Shown here: positions 29,490 to 37,703 of the stretch, in pieces | Numbering within the stretch: the first letter of the stretch is position 1 | Layout: each line of letters starts with the position of its first letter | Assembly: GCA_035296565.1 (NCBI GenBank) | Contig: DATHAQ010000018.1 | Location: 1 to 60,112, forward strand | Length of the DNA stretch: 60,112 bases | Reading direction: 5' to 3' | Source: JACCZR01 sp035296565 | Lineage (GTDB): Bacteria > Actinomycetota > Thermoleophilia > Solirubrobacterales > Thermoleophilaceae | The notes under the pieces: model-generated | Told to the model about the DNA's origin: nothing | The model's input: only the letters and a program-made list of their open reading frames with translations | The model's database searches: none | Made by a program: the position numbers and the translations under genes

Positions 29490-30476
29490 ATGATCGAGTT
29501 TCAGACCCCCACAATCTCCACCGACACCGTCGAGGACAACCGTGGCTCGTTCACCATCGAGCCGCTGGACCGCGGCTTCGGCTACACGTTCGGCAACTCG
29601 CTCCGCCGCGTGTTGCTGAGCTCGCTCGCCGGCGCCGCCGTGACCAGCGTCCGCATCGAGGGCGTGGCCCACGAGTTCTCGACCATCCCCGGGGTCACCG
29701 AGGACGTGACGGACATCGTCCTCAACCTCAAGGAGATCGTCTGCCGGATGCACTCCGACGCCGCCGAGATCGAGGCGCCGCTGGTGGTCACCGGCCCGGG
29801 CGAGATCACCGCCGGTGACATCGACCTGCCCTCGGGCGTCGAGGTCCTGAACCCGGAGACCCACATCGCCACCCTCGAGAGGAAGACCAAGCTCGAGATC
29901 TACCTGACCATCGGACACGGCCGCGGCTACTCGCCGGCGGAGGACAACAAGACCGCCGACCAGCCGATCGGCGTGATCCCCATCGACTCGATCTTCTCGC
30001 CGGTCAAGCGCGTCGCCTACGAGGTCGAGGCCGCTCGCGTCGGGCAGCGGACCGACTACGACAAGCTGCACCTCGACATCGAGACCGACGGCTCGGTCGA
30101 CCCCCAGGCCGCTCTGCGCGAGGCCGCCGAGATCCTCATCAAGTATCTGGCGATCTTCACCGAGCCCGAGCGGGTCGACGCCTTGCGCGAGCAGGGCGCG
30201 GGCCTCGCGAGCGATGGCGACCTGGCCGGCGTGGGCGGGCTCGGCGGAGGCGGCGGCGGCCGCTCGGCCGACGGGATGGACGACATCCTGATCGAGGAGC
30301 TCGAGCTGGGAGTGCGTTCCTACAACTGCCTCAAGCGCGCCGGCGTCCAGACGGTCGGCGACCTGGTGCAGAAGTCGGAGTCCGAGCTCAACGCAATCCC
30401 GAACTTCGGCCGCAAGTCCATCGAGGAGGTCAAGGAGACCCTCGAGGCGCGCGGGCTGAACCTCCGACCCGCATAA
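29490..30476 (+). CDS. rpoA: RNA polymerase alpha subunit
   Basis: 328 residues. The N-terminal dimerisation domain carries FTIEPLDRGFGYTFGNSLRR, VLLSSLAGAAVTSVRIEG and GHGRGYSPAEDN. A Gly-rich linker (GVGGLGGGGGGRSADG) leads to the C-terminal domain (about 260-328: LELGVRSYNCLKRAGVQTV), which binds UP elements and activators. rplQ follows 16 bases later. Confidence 0.98.
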   Translation: MIEFQTPTISTDTVEDNRGSFTIEPLDRGFGYTFGNSLRRVLLSSLAGAAVTSVRIEGVAHEFSTIPGVTEDVTDIVLNLKEIVCRMHSDAAEIEAPLVVTGPGEITAGDIDLPSGVEVLNPETHIATLERKTKLEIYLTIGHGRGYSPAEDNKTADQPIGVIPIDSIFSPVKRVAYEVEAARVGQRTDYDKLHLDIETDGSVDPQAALREAAEILIKYLAIFTEPERVDALREQGAGLASDGDLAGVGGLGGGGGGRSADGMDDILIEELELGVRSYNCLKRAGVQTVGDLVQKSESELNAIPNFGRKSIEEVKETLEARGLNLRPA

Positions 30477-30492
30477 TCTCCGGGGCCGGGCC

Positions 30493-30846
30493 ATGCGTCA
30501 CCGCAACCAGAAGGGCAAGCTCTCCCGTAGCGCCTCGCACCGCAAGGCGCTGATGATGAACCTCTCGCGGGAGGTGATCGAGCACGAGCGCATCCAGACC
30601 TCCGAGGCCAAGGCCAAGGCGGTCAAGCCCGAGCTGGAACGCCTGATCACCCTCGCCCGCCGCGGCGATGCCCACTCGCGCCGCCAGGCCATGGCCCGCC
30701 TCGGCCAGGACAAGTTCGTGGTCTACAAGCTGTTCGAGGAGCTCGCGCCGCGCTATGCCGACCGCGAGGGGGGGTACACCCGCATCCTGAAGCTCGGTCC
30801 GCGCCGCTCGGACTCCACCGAGATGGTGTTCCTCGAGCTCGTCTAG
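30493..30846 (+). CDS. rplQ: 50S ribosomal protein L17
   Basis: 117-residue bL17 at the tunnel exit. MRHRNQKGKLSRSASHRKAL and NLSREVIEHERIQTSEAKAK are diagnostic. Last gene of the ribosomal block; it converges on the YCII-like gene with a nine-base gap. Confidence 0.98.
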   Translation: MRHRNQKGKLSRSASHRKALMMNLSREVIEHERIQTSEAKAKAVKPELERLITLARRGDAHSRRQAMARLGQDKFVVYKLFEELAPRYADREGGYTRILKLGPRRSDSTEMVFLELV

Positions 30847-30855
30847 CCCGGCCCC

Positions 30856-31215
30856 CTAGGAGCCCAGGTCGCCGGCCGCTTCCTCGAAGTGGCTCATCGC
30901 CCTGGCCAGCGCGTTGCCCGTGAAGGCGGGGACCGCTCCCGACCGCTCCACGATCATCGCGGTTCGGGTCTGGAGGCGCTCGAACTCCTCCGACCGCTCG
31001 ATCTCGTCGAGCGTCGCTCGATCACCGTGCAGGAGCACGAAGCCGCCGAGATCGCCTCCGTGCGGTCCCAGGAAGTAGGCCTCGAAGCCCTCGATCTTCC
31101 CGTCCTGCTGGAGCTGGCCGTAGTACTGCATGGCCTCGTTGAAGACCTCGACGGCCTTCGTCTCCCGGCCTCGCACCACCTCGCCCCAACCCAGGAACAG
31201 CGCGTCGTCAGCCAT
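30856..31215 (-). CDS. YCII-like dimeric alpha/beta-barrel protein
   Basis: 119 residues. The pattern (strand FLGWGEVV, helix AVEVFNEAMQYYGQLQQDG, strand FEAYFLGPHGG, strand GGFVLLHGD, helix TLDEIERSEEFERLQTRT) matches a ferredoxin-like dimeric alpha/beta barrel of the YCII/NIPSNAP type. Members are small cytosolic proteins, sometimes enzymatic; a His that could act as in YciI is in GPHGGD. Exact family not certain; function unknown. Convergent with rplQ. Confidence 0.7.
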   Translation of the reverse strand: MADDALFLGWGEVVRGRETKAVEVFNEAMQYYGQLQQDGKIEGFEAYFLGPHGGDLGGFVLLHGDRATLDEIERSEEFERLQTRTAMIVERSGAVPAFTGNALARAMSHFEEAAGDLGS

Positions 31216-31349
31216 GGCGAACCTCCCTAGATGCGGTTACACGTCGAACCGTAAACCAATCGTGGGCGCCGCGCGGGAGAAAACCGCACGAGTGTCACCG
31301 TGCCCCGCGTGCTCTCGCACCCGAAGGACGGCGGCGTCCAGATGAGCGG

Positions 31350-31532
31350 TCAGGCGGAGGTCGCCCGTGCCGCGAGCACGGGCTCGTCGAGGTCGACGAT
31401 CACCGCCACGCGGCGCTCGGTCCACTTGAGAAGGATGCTGCCCTCCCTCGGCTCGATCGCGTCGGGCATCGGCAACTCCTGGCGCTCCACCAGCTCTCGA
31501 ACGTAGGCCTCGGCCCGCTCGCTGAAGTCCAT
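31350..31532 (-). CDS. Small hypothetical protein (60 residues)
   Basis: A predicted helix (FSERAEAYVRELVERQE) followed by two strands (SILLKWTERRVAVIVDLDEP). Composition and pattern look protein-like, but I recognise no family and the ribosome site is weak. It shares the divergent region ahead of the riboswitch-controlled hydrolase. Confidence 0.45.
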   Translation of the reverse strand: MDFSERAEAYVRELVERQELPMPDAIEPREGSILLKWTERRVAVIVDLDEPVLAARATSA

Positions 31533-31684
31533 GTTGGGATGTTCCCGGGCCCCGCATCACGGGAGGGTGACGTGGGTCACTCTTCGGAAAACGCTCATGC
31601 GAGTCAGGCCTGCTCGGCGGGGTCGTGGGCCCTTGCGGCCGCTGAGCTGGGCCGCTTCATGCACGCGTCGTCTCTGCAAGAAAT

Positions 31685-31699
31685 CCTGCAGTGTGCAGG
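31685..31699 (+). promoter_or_regulatory. Perfect inverted repeat upstream of the c-di-AMP riboswitch
   Basis: CCTGCA-GTG-TGCAGG, with a further CTGCA eight bases before it, lies about 30 bases before the aptamer. It is a plausible repressor operator in the promoter region of the cell-wall hydrolase gene. A TGATAGAAC that could serve as a -10 region lies 10 bases downstream. Confidence 0.4.
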
Positions 31700-31726
31700 A
31701 GTTTCGCTTGATAGAACGACGCGCTC

Positions 31727-31865
31727 AATTGACGCCGAGTCGTCGTGCCCCACGGGCACGGCGAACGGGGGACCCGATGCGGACGTTGTTCGCAGGGGCG
31801 AATCGCCAAGGCCAAGCCGAGCGTAGCGCGAGTCGCGAGCCCGTCAGCTAACCCCGCAGGCGCGA
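31727..31865 (+). ncRNA. c-di-AMP riboswitch (ydaO-yuaA type)
   Basis: The sequence carries the actinobacterial ydaO-yuaA landmarks in order: GACGCCGAGTC, a GTGCCC-CAC-GGGCAC hairpin (31745-31759), GGCGAACGGGGGACCC, GGGGCGAATCGCC, and the terminal CCCGTCAGCTAACCCCGCAGG. It directly precedes a NlpC/P60 hydrolase, the classic actinobacterial target. In this class c-di-AMP binding normally switches expression off. The P1 closing stem overlaps the start region, so control may act on translation or on early transcription. Confidence 0.9.
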
Positions 31866-31886
31866 GTGCGACGACGAGAGGCGGTT

Positions 31887-33245
31887 TTGGACCACAAGAG
31901 GGACCTGGGCTCCCAGGACATCTGGGAGCAGTCACTTCAACGTTCCCGCGCGCGCCGAGCGGCGGCTGCGCAGCGCCGCGGCCTCTCCACCGAGGTCGGC
32001 GGGCGCAGGGTGCCCCTCGCCGCGATCCTGATCGCCACCGGCGGCCCCGTGGCCGGCGTGGCCGCCGCCAAGGCCATCAGCGAGGGCGGCGGCGGCGCCG
32101 CGAGCACCGAGCCGGCGGCCCTGGTGCTCGACGGGGCGAGCTCGAGCGCCAAGACCAAGCAGGCCCCGAACGCCGGCGCCGCGCCCCGCGCTCCCGAGGA
32201 GCCCGCCGCTCCCGAGCTGCCCGCGCTCCCGCGTCAGCAGAGCGCGGAGGCATCTGAGGTCTCCAGCGAGACCATCGCCGTCTCTACTGCTTCCACCCTG
32301 CGGCCCGAGGTCAGCCGTGCGAGTGCCCCGGCCAAGCCGAAGGCGCGCCGGGCCAAGCCGAAGGCGCGCACGGTCGGGAAGGCCGCGAAGCGTGGCGGTG
32401 TACGCGCGCTGCAGGCCGAGCTCGGCCTCACGCCGGACGGGGACTTCGGCCCCGCCACCGAGAAGGCGCTGCGCCGCTGGCAGAGGCAACACGGCCTCCG
32501 GGTGGACGGCAAGGCCGGCCCGCAGACCCTGGCCGCGATGAACCTGCGCTCGGCCAAGGTCCTCAAGCGCAAGAAGACGCCCGCCCGGCGCCATCGCCGG
32601 GGCGGCGCGGCCAAGCCCAAGACCCGCTTCGCGAGCGCCCGCCGCTCGCGGCGGGGTGGCGGCGTCAAGGCGCTGCAGTCCGCGCTGGGCCTGTCGGCAG
32701 ACGGAGTATTCGGCGCCGCTACCGAGAAGGCGGTGCGCCGCTTCCAGCGCAGCAGGGGGCTACCCGTCGACGGCGTGGCCGGGCCGGCCACGAGGCGCGC
32801 GCTGCGCCTCGGCCCTGGCCCCATCCTCAAGCGCAAGAAGGCCGTGCGCCGCAAGCGCCGCTCCGGCGGCAGCGGGGGTGGTGGCGGATCCTCGATCGTC
32901 GCCCGCGTGACCGCGGCGGCCAACCGGATCGCCGGCAAGCCCTACCGCTACGGCGGCGGCCATGGGTCGTTCAACGACACCGGCTACGACTGCTCGGGCT
33001 CGGTGTCCTATGCCCTGCACGGCGGGGGCCTGCTCTCCGCGCCCCTGACCTCCGGGGGCTTCATGAGCTGGGGCGCCTCCGGGCCCGGCAAGCACATCTC
33101 AATCTACGCGAGCTCCGGCCACGTCTACATGACGATCGATGGCCGGCGCTTCGACACCAGCGCGCGCAGCGACAGCGGCTCGCGCTGGGGCGGGCCGCGC
33201 CAGACCGGCGGTGGCTACGTCGTGCGCCACCCGCCGGGCCTCTAG
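31887..33245 (+). CDS. Secreted NlpC/P60-like peptidoglycan hydrolase with two PG-binding domains
   Basis: About 452 residues. An N-terminal hydrophobic segment (VPLAAILIATGGPVAGVAAA) suggests membrane export. An Ala/Pro/Lys-rich linker follows, then two PG_binding_1 repeats (around ALQAELGLTPDGDFGPATEK and ALQSALGLSADGVFGAATEK). The C-terminal NlpC/P60-like domain has catalytic Cys in GYDCSGSV (near 369) and His in GHVYMTI (near 412). TTG at 31887 is preferred because GAGAGG stands five bases before it; GTG at 31866 is an alternative that would touch the riboswitch. Controlled by the c-di-AMP riboswitch. Confidence 0.88.
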   Translation: MDHKRDLGSQDIWEQSLQRSRARRAAAAQRRGLSTEVGGRRVPLAAILIATGGPVAGVAAAKAISEGGGGAASTEPAALVLDGASSSAKTKQAPNAGAAPRAPEEPAAPELPALPRQQSAEASEVSSETIAVSTASTLRPEVSRASAPAKPKARRAKPKARTVGKAAKRGGVRALQAELGLTPDGDFGPATEKALRRWQRQHGLRVDGKAGPQTLAAMNLRSAKVLKRKKTPARRHRRGGAAKPKTRFASARRSRRGGGVKALQSALGLSADGVFGAATEKAVRRFQRSRGLPVDGVAGPATRRALRLGPGPILKRKKAVRRKRRSGGSGGGGGSSIVARVTAAANRIAGKPYRYGGGHGSFNDTGYDCSGSVSYALHGGGLLSAPLTSGGFMSWGASGPGKHISIYASSGHVYMTIDGRRFDTSARSDSGSRWGGPRQTGGGYVVRHPPGL

Positions 33246-33256
33246 GCTCCGCCGCG

Positions 33257-34069
33257 GTGGACGCGGCCAAGATCAAGGCGCAGTCGGCGCACACCTGGAG
33301 CCAGGGCGACTACTCCGGGCTCTCCGTGCAGTTGCGCCCTGCGGCCCGGGAGCTCGCCGACCTGTGCGCCGTCTCGGCGGGCCAGGAGGTGCTCGACAAC
33401 GCCGCCGGCGACGGCAACTTCGCCGTGATCAGCGCCGAGGAGGGCGCCCGCGTGGTGGCGGCCGACATCGCGCCGGGGATGGTCGCCCGCGGGCGCGAGC
33501 GCTCCGAGGCCGAGGGGGTCGAGATCGAGTGGGTGGAGGCCGACGCCGAGGACCTGCCCTTCGAGGACGGGCGCTTCGACTGCGTCGGGTCGGTCTTCGG
33601 GGCGATGATCGCTCCGCGGCCGCGGGTAGCGGCGGAGGAGATGTTCCGGGTCGTCAGGCCCGGCGGCACCGTGGGCATGACCGCCTGGCAGGACAGCGGC
33701 GCGAGCTACGAGATGTTCTCGATCGCCCGCCGCTACGCGCCGCCGCCGGAGCCGGGCGACGAAGCGCCGCCGGCGATCGAGGAGTGGTCGCACCAGGAGG
33801 TCGTGCGCGAGCGCTTCGAGGGCCTGGCCGCGAGCATCGAGGTCAGCGAGCACACGCTTCCCTGGGAGGCCGACTCGCCTGAGGACTTCGTCACGAACAT
33901 GGAGCGCCATGCCCCGCCGCAGGCGGTCGCCAAGCAGAACATGCCGTCCGACCTCTATGCGCAGTTGCGCGAGGAGATGCTCGAGGTCGCGCGAGGCTGG
34001 GCAGGCGGAGACGGACCCATCTCGGTCGAGGGCCGCTACGTGGCCATCGTCGCGCGCCGCGCCGGCTGA
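33257..34069 (+). CDS. Class I SAM-dependent methyltransferase
   Basis: 270 residues. The SAM-binding motif I is EVLDNAAGDGNFAV, with an Asp in VVAADIAPGM as the ribose-binding acid, the motif VEADAEDLPFEDGRFD, and a VRPGGTVGMTAW strand typical of UbiE/Methyltransf_11 proteins. Substrate unknown. Starts at GTG 11 bases after the hydrolase stop. Its TGA overlaps the probable CTG start of truA. Confidence 0.85.
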   Translation: MDAAKIKAQSAHTWSQGDYSGLSVQLRPAARELADLCAVSAGQEVLDNAAGDGNFAVISAEEGARVVAADIAPGMVARGRERSEAEGVEIEWVEADAEDLPFEDGRFDCVGSVFGAMIAPRPRVAAEEMFRVVRPGGTVGMTAWQDSGASYEMFSIARRYAPPPEPGDEAPPAIEEWSHQEVVRERFEGLAASIEVSEHTLPWEADSPEDFVTNMERHAPPQAVAKQNMPSDLYAQLREEMLEVARGWAGGDGPISVEGRYVAIVARRAG

Positions 34070-34791
34070 CCCTGGCCGCCCGGCTGCTCATCGAGTACGA
34101 CGGCACGGACTTCGCGGGCTGGGCCACCCAACCGGGGCACCGGACGGTGCAGGAGACGCTGGAGGCCGCCCTGGCCACCGTCGCGCGGGAGCCCATTCGC
34201 CTCACGGTGGCCGGGCGGACCGACGCGGGGGTGCATGCCCGTGGGCAGGTGGCCAGCCACCCGGGCCCGCCGGTGTCCGCGCAGCGGCTGAACGGCCTGC
34301 TGCCGCCCGATGTGGCGGTGGTGAGCTCCGAGGCGGCGCCGGAGGGCTTCGACGCCCGCCGAGACGCCCGCTCGCGCACGTATCGCTACCGCGTCCTCAC
34401 GCGCACGGCGCGCTCGCCCCACGAGCGGCGGACGAGCCTGCACTGGCGCCGCCCTTGTCACCGCGACGCCCTCCACGCGTGCGCCGCGGCTCTAAGAGGA
34501 AACCACGATTTCACCGCCTTCACACCCAAGGGCGGCTATCACTCGCGCTTCACGCGCGAAGTCATGCGCTCGGAATGGGTGGCGCAAGGCGATCTGCTCG
34601 AGTACTGGATCGAGGCCGACAGCTTCATGCGCCATATGGTCCGGACGCTGGTCGGCAGCATGCTCTGGGTGGCCGCGGGGCGCATGGAGCCCGGCGTGTT
34701 CGCGGCCTTGCTGGAGGGCCGCCCGCGCGACGAGGCGCCCGACACGGCCCCGGCCCACGGGCTGTGCCTGGAGGCCGTCAGCTACGGCTAG
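34066..34791 (+). CDS. truA: tRNA pseudouridine(38-40) synthase TruA
   Basis: 241 residues if started at CTG 34066. The frame upstream of the first GTG (34147) encodes conserved TruA sequence (LLIEYDGTDFAGWATQ), so 34147 is too late. No ATG, GTG or TTG exists in frame there, but CTG overlaps the previous stop as CTGA. The catalytic Asp is in AGRTDAGVHARGQV; NHDFTAFTP and the C-terminal SFMRHMVRTLVGSML are conserved. It modifies the tRNA anticodon stem-loop. Either CTG initiation is used or a base is missing upstream. Confidence 0.9.
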   Translation: MTLAARLLIEYDGTDFAGWATQPGHRTVQETLEAALATVAREPIRLTVAGRTDAGVHARGQVASHPGPPVSAQRLNGLLPPDVAVVSSEAAPEGFDARRDARSRTYRYRVLTRTARSPHERRTSLHWRRPCHRDALHACAAALRGNHDFTAFTPKGGYHSRFTREVMRSEWVAQGDLLEYWIEADSFMRHMVRTLVGSMLWVAAGRMEPGVFAALLEGRPRDEAPDTAPAHGLCLEAVSYG

Positions 34792-34806
34792 CCTGACCGG
34801 GGCGCC

Positions 34807-35625
34807 ATGAAGGTCCTCCTCACCAACGACGACGGCATCGACGCGCGGGGCCTGCTCGCGATGCGCCGCGCCCTGCTGGAGGTCGACGACGTGGAGCTTG
34901 CCGTGATCGCGCCGGACGGCAATCGCTCGGCCACGGGCCGCAGCATCACCACGCGCAAGCCGCTCAGCGTCGAGGAGGTGGACTTCGGCGACGGCGGCAC
35001 CGGCTTCGCCACCGACGGCACCCCGGTCGACTGCGTGCGCTTCGCGGCCCTGGGCCTGATCCCCTTTCAGCCCGAGCTGATCATCTCGGGCATCAACCAC
35101 GGCTCCAACCTCGGGGACGACATCACCTACTCCGGCACCGTCGCCGCGGCGCTGGAGGGCATCGTGCTGGGCCTGCCGGCGGTGGCGGTCTCCCAGCAGG
35201 CCGACCGCGGGCGGCTCGACTGGACGGCGCCTTCGCAGTGGGAGGACGGCGCGTTCGCGGAGGCGGCCGCCTTCACGGCGGCGATCGTGGACCGGATGGA
35301 CGAGGTGCCGATGCCCGAGGGCACCCTCCTGAACATCAACGCGCCGGCGGGCGGGGCCGGTGGCGCCGAGGCCTGCCGGCTGGGCAAGCGCATCTACCGC
35401 GACCAGCTCGAGGAGACAGGCGAGGCCGACGGGCGCAAGCGCTATCGCATCTACGGCGACGAGCCCGGTTACCACGAGGAGGAGGGGACCGACTTCTCCG
35501 TGCTCGCGGCGGGACGCATCGCCGTCACGCCGCTGCACTTCGACCTGACCGACCAGGCGGGCATCGAGGCACTCGCGGGGTTCGACCTCGAGGCGCTGCT
35601 GCGCCCCGCCGCCGAAGAGGTGTGA
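34807..35625 (+). CDS. surE: 5'/3'-nucleotidase SurE
   Basis: 272 residues. Metal-binding LLTNDDGIDA at the N-terminus, then APDGNRSATGRSIT, the GTPVDCVRFA loop and ISGINHGSNLGDDITYSGTV are all family hallmarks. It dephosphorylates nucleoside monophosphates and short polyphosphate. The stop overlaps the ligA GTG. Confidence 0.95.
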   Translation: MKVLLTNDDGIDARGLLAMRRALLEVDDVELAVIAPDGNRSATGRSITTRKPLSVEEVDFGDGGTGFATDGTPVDCVRFAALGLIPFQPELIISGINHGSNLGDDITYSGTVAAALEGIVLGLPAVAVSQQADRGRLDWTAPSQWEDGAFAEAAAFTAAIVDRMDEVPMPEGTLLNINAPAGGAGGAEACRLGKRIYRDQLEETGEADGRKRYRIYGDEPGYHEEEGTDFSVLAAGRIAVTPLHFDLTDQAGIEALAGFDLEALLRPAAEEV

Positions 35626-37703
35626 CGGAGCGACAGCCGGCACCGCCCGGAGCGCAGCCCGAGCGTCGGTCGGGCGAGCGGCGCAGCGACGCGGTTGAGC
35701 GGGCGGCCGAGCTGCGCAAGCAGCTCGACCATCACAACCACCGCTACTACGTGCTCGACGACCCCGAGATCTCGGACGCCGACTACGACGCTCTGATCAA
35801 CGAGCTGCGCGACATCGAGGCGGCGCACCCGGAGCTGCTCACCCCCGACTCGCCGACCCAGCGGGTGGGGGCCAAGCCGCTGGACAAGTTCGAGCACGTC
35901 CAGCACCTGCAGCCGATGCTCTCGCTGGCCAACGCCCGCAACGAGGAGGAGCTCGAGGCGTGGGTCCAGCGCACCGACCGCCGCCTCCAGAAGGAGGGGG
36001 TCGAGGACGCGGCCATCCGCTTCGTGACCGAGCCCAAGGTCGACGGGCTGGCCATCTCCCTGGTCTACGAGAACGGCGTGCTGGTGCGCGGCGCAACCCG
36101 CGGCGACGGGACCACCGGGGAGGACGTGACCCAGAACCTGCGCACCATAAAAGCCATCCCGCTGCGCATCGAGGACGCGCCGCCGCTGCTCGAGGTGCGC
36201 GGGGAGGCCTACATGCCGCGCAGCGCCTTCGCGCGGCTGAACGAGCAGCGCGCGGCCGAGGGAGAGCCCACCTTCGCCAACCCGCGCAACTCGGCGGCGG
36301 GCACGATCCGCCAGCTCGACCCCGGGCTGGTGGCCGCGCGGCCGCTGTCGATGTGGAGCTACAGCATCGGCGCCGTAGAGGGCGTCGAGTTCACCTCCCA
36401 GTGGGAGGCGCTCGGGTGGCTGACGGACCACGGCTTCCGCGTGAACCCCGAGATCGAGCGCCACGACGACGTGCCCAGCGTCGTCAAGGCCTGTATCGAC
36501 TGGGAGGAGCGCCGCGACGCCCTGGACTACGAGACAGACGGCGTCGTGGTGAAGGTGGACGACCTCGAGCTGCAGCGGCGGCTGGGCGTCGTGGGCCGCG
36601 AGCCGCGCGGGGCCATCGCCTGGAAGTTCGCGCCGATGACCGCCACCACCACGCTCAACGGCGTGATGTGGAACGTGGGGCGCACCGGCCACATGGTTCC
36701 CTTCGCATCACTGGAGCCGGTCCAGGTATCGGGCGTCACGGTGAAGCTGGCGACGCTGCACAACGAGGAGGACCTGCGCCGCAAGGACGTGCGCGACGGC
36801 GACGAGGTGATCGTCATGCGCGCGGGGGACGTGATCCCACAGGTGGTGTCGCCGACGCCCGAGACCCAGCGCCGCGAGGACCGCGCGCCCGTGCCCGAGC
36901 CGCCGTCCGAGTGCCCGGCCTGTGGCACGCCGACGGTCAAGCCCGAGGACGGCGTCTGGACGATCTGCCCGAACCGCGCCGGCTGTCCCGGCCAGGTCTT
37001 CCAGGCCGTCAAGCACTTCGTCTCCAAGGGGGCGATGGACATCGAGGGTCTGGGCGAGGAGAACGCGCGGCGCTTTCTCTCCGACGGCATGATCTCCGAC
37101 GTGGCCGATATCTACGAGCTCGACGAGGAGCGGCTCACCGCGCTCGAGGGCTTCGGCGCGATCTCGGCCAGGAACCTGCTCGAGTCGGTGGCCAGCTCCA
37201 AGGAGGTGCCCTTCGGTCGCGTGCTCTACGCGCTCGGCATCCCCGGGATCGGATACGTCAACGCCCGCGCCCTGACCGCCCACTTCCGCACGATCGACGC
37301 GCTGCTGGAGGCCACCCCCGAGCAGGTGACCGAGACCCCCGGCATCGGCCCCGTGCTGGCCGAGACCATCGTCGAGACCCTCTCCGAGGAGCGCACGCGC
37401 GAGCTGATCGCCCGCCTGCGCGAGCACGGCCTGCGGTTCGAGGAGAGTGGCCCCGCGCCCGGCTCCGAGGGGCCGCTGGCGGGCAAGACCTTCGTCATAA
37501 CGGGCACGCTGCCCGGCATGTCGCGCGAGAAGGCGACCGAGGCGATCGAAGAGGCTGGGGGGAAGGTCACGAGCTCGGTCTCCAAGAAGACCGACTACCT
37601 GGTGGCCGGCGCGGACCCGGGCGGCTCGAAGTTCACCAAGGCGCAGGAGATCGGCACCGAGACGATCGACGAAGAAGCTCTCCTCGCCCTGCTCGGCCAG
37701 TGA
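35622..37703 (+). CDS. ligA: NAD-dependent DNA ligase
   Basis: 693 residues, the normal length. The nucleotidyltransferase Lys is in TEPKVDGLAIS, followed by RGDGTTGEDVT and the OB fold. The zinc finger CPACGT...CPNRAGCPGQ, the helix-hairpin-helix region (ALGIPGIGYVNARAL, TPGIGPVLAETIV) and a C-terminal BRCT domain (GKTFVITGTLPGMSREKATE) are complete. GTG at 35622 overlaps the surE stop and gives an extra basic N-terminus of about 25 residues. Confidence 0.97.
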   Translation: MTERQPAPPGAQPERRSGERRSDAVERAAELRKQLDHHNHRYYVLDDPEISDADYDALINELRDIEAAHPELLTPDSPTQRVGAKPLDKFEHVQHLQPMLSLANARNEEELEAWVQRTDRRLQKEGVEDAAIRFVTEPKVDGLAISLVYENGVLVRGATRGDGTTGEDVTQNLRTIKAIPLRIEDAPPLLEVRGEAYMPRSAFARLNEQRAAEGEPTFANPRNSAAGTIRQLDPGLVAARPLSMWSYSIGAVEGVEFTSQWEALGWLTDHGFRVNPEIERHDDVPSVVKACIDWEERRDALDYETDGVVVKVDDLELQRRLGVVGREPRGAIAWKFAPMTATTTLNGVMWNVGRTGHMVPFASLEPVQVSGVTVKLATLHNEEDLRRKDVRDGDEVIVMRAGDVIPQVVSPTPETQRREDRAPVPEPPSECPACGTPTVKPEDGVWTICPNRAGCPGQVFQAVKHFVSKGAMDIEGLGEENARRFLSDGMISDVADIYELDEERLTALEGFGAISARNLLESVASSKEVPFGRVLYALGIPGIGYVNARALTAHFRTIDALLEATPEQVTETPGIGPVLAETIVETLSEERTRELIARLREHGLRFEESGPAPGSEGPLAGKTFVITGTLPGMSREKATEAIEEAGGKVTSSVSKKTDYLVAGADPGGSKFTKAQEIGTETIDEEALLALLGQ

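Noticed and set aside
28422..30494. 690-codon antisense frame across rpsK-rpoA
   Set aside because: Shadow of ribosomal genes; no domain and no start signal.
31237..31560. 107-codon minus frame overlapping the 60-residue hypothetical
   Set aside because: Arg/Gly-rich low-complexity translation, no structure; the shorter frame looks more protein-like.
31575..31610. CGGAAAACGCTCATGCGAGTCAG, similar to the terminator element
   Set aside because: Shares only the AAAACGCTCA core; the stem is three pairs and no gene ends there, so it was not counted as a fourth copy.
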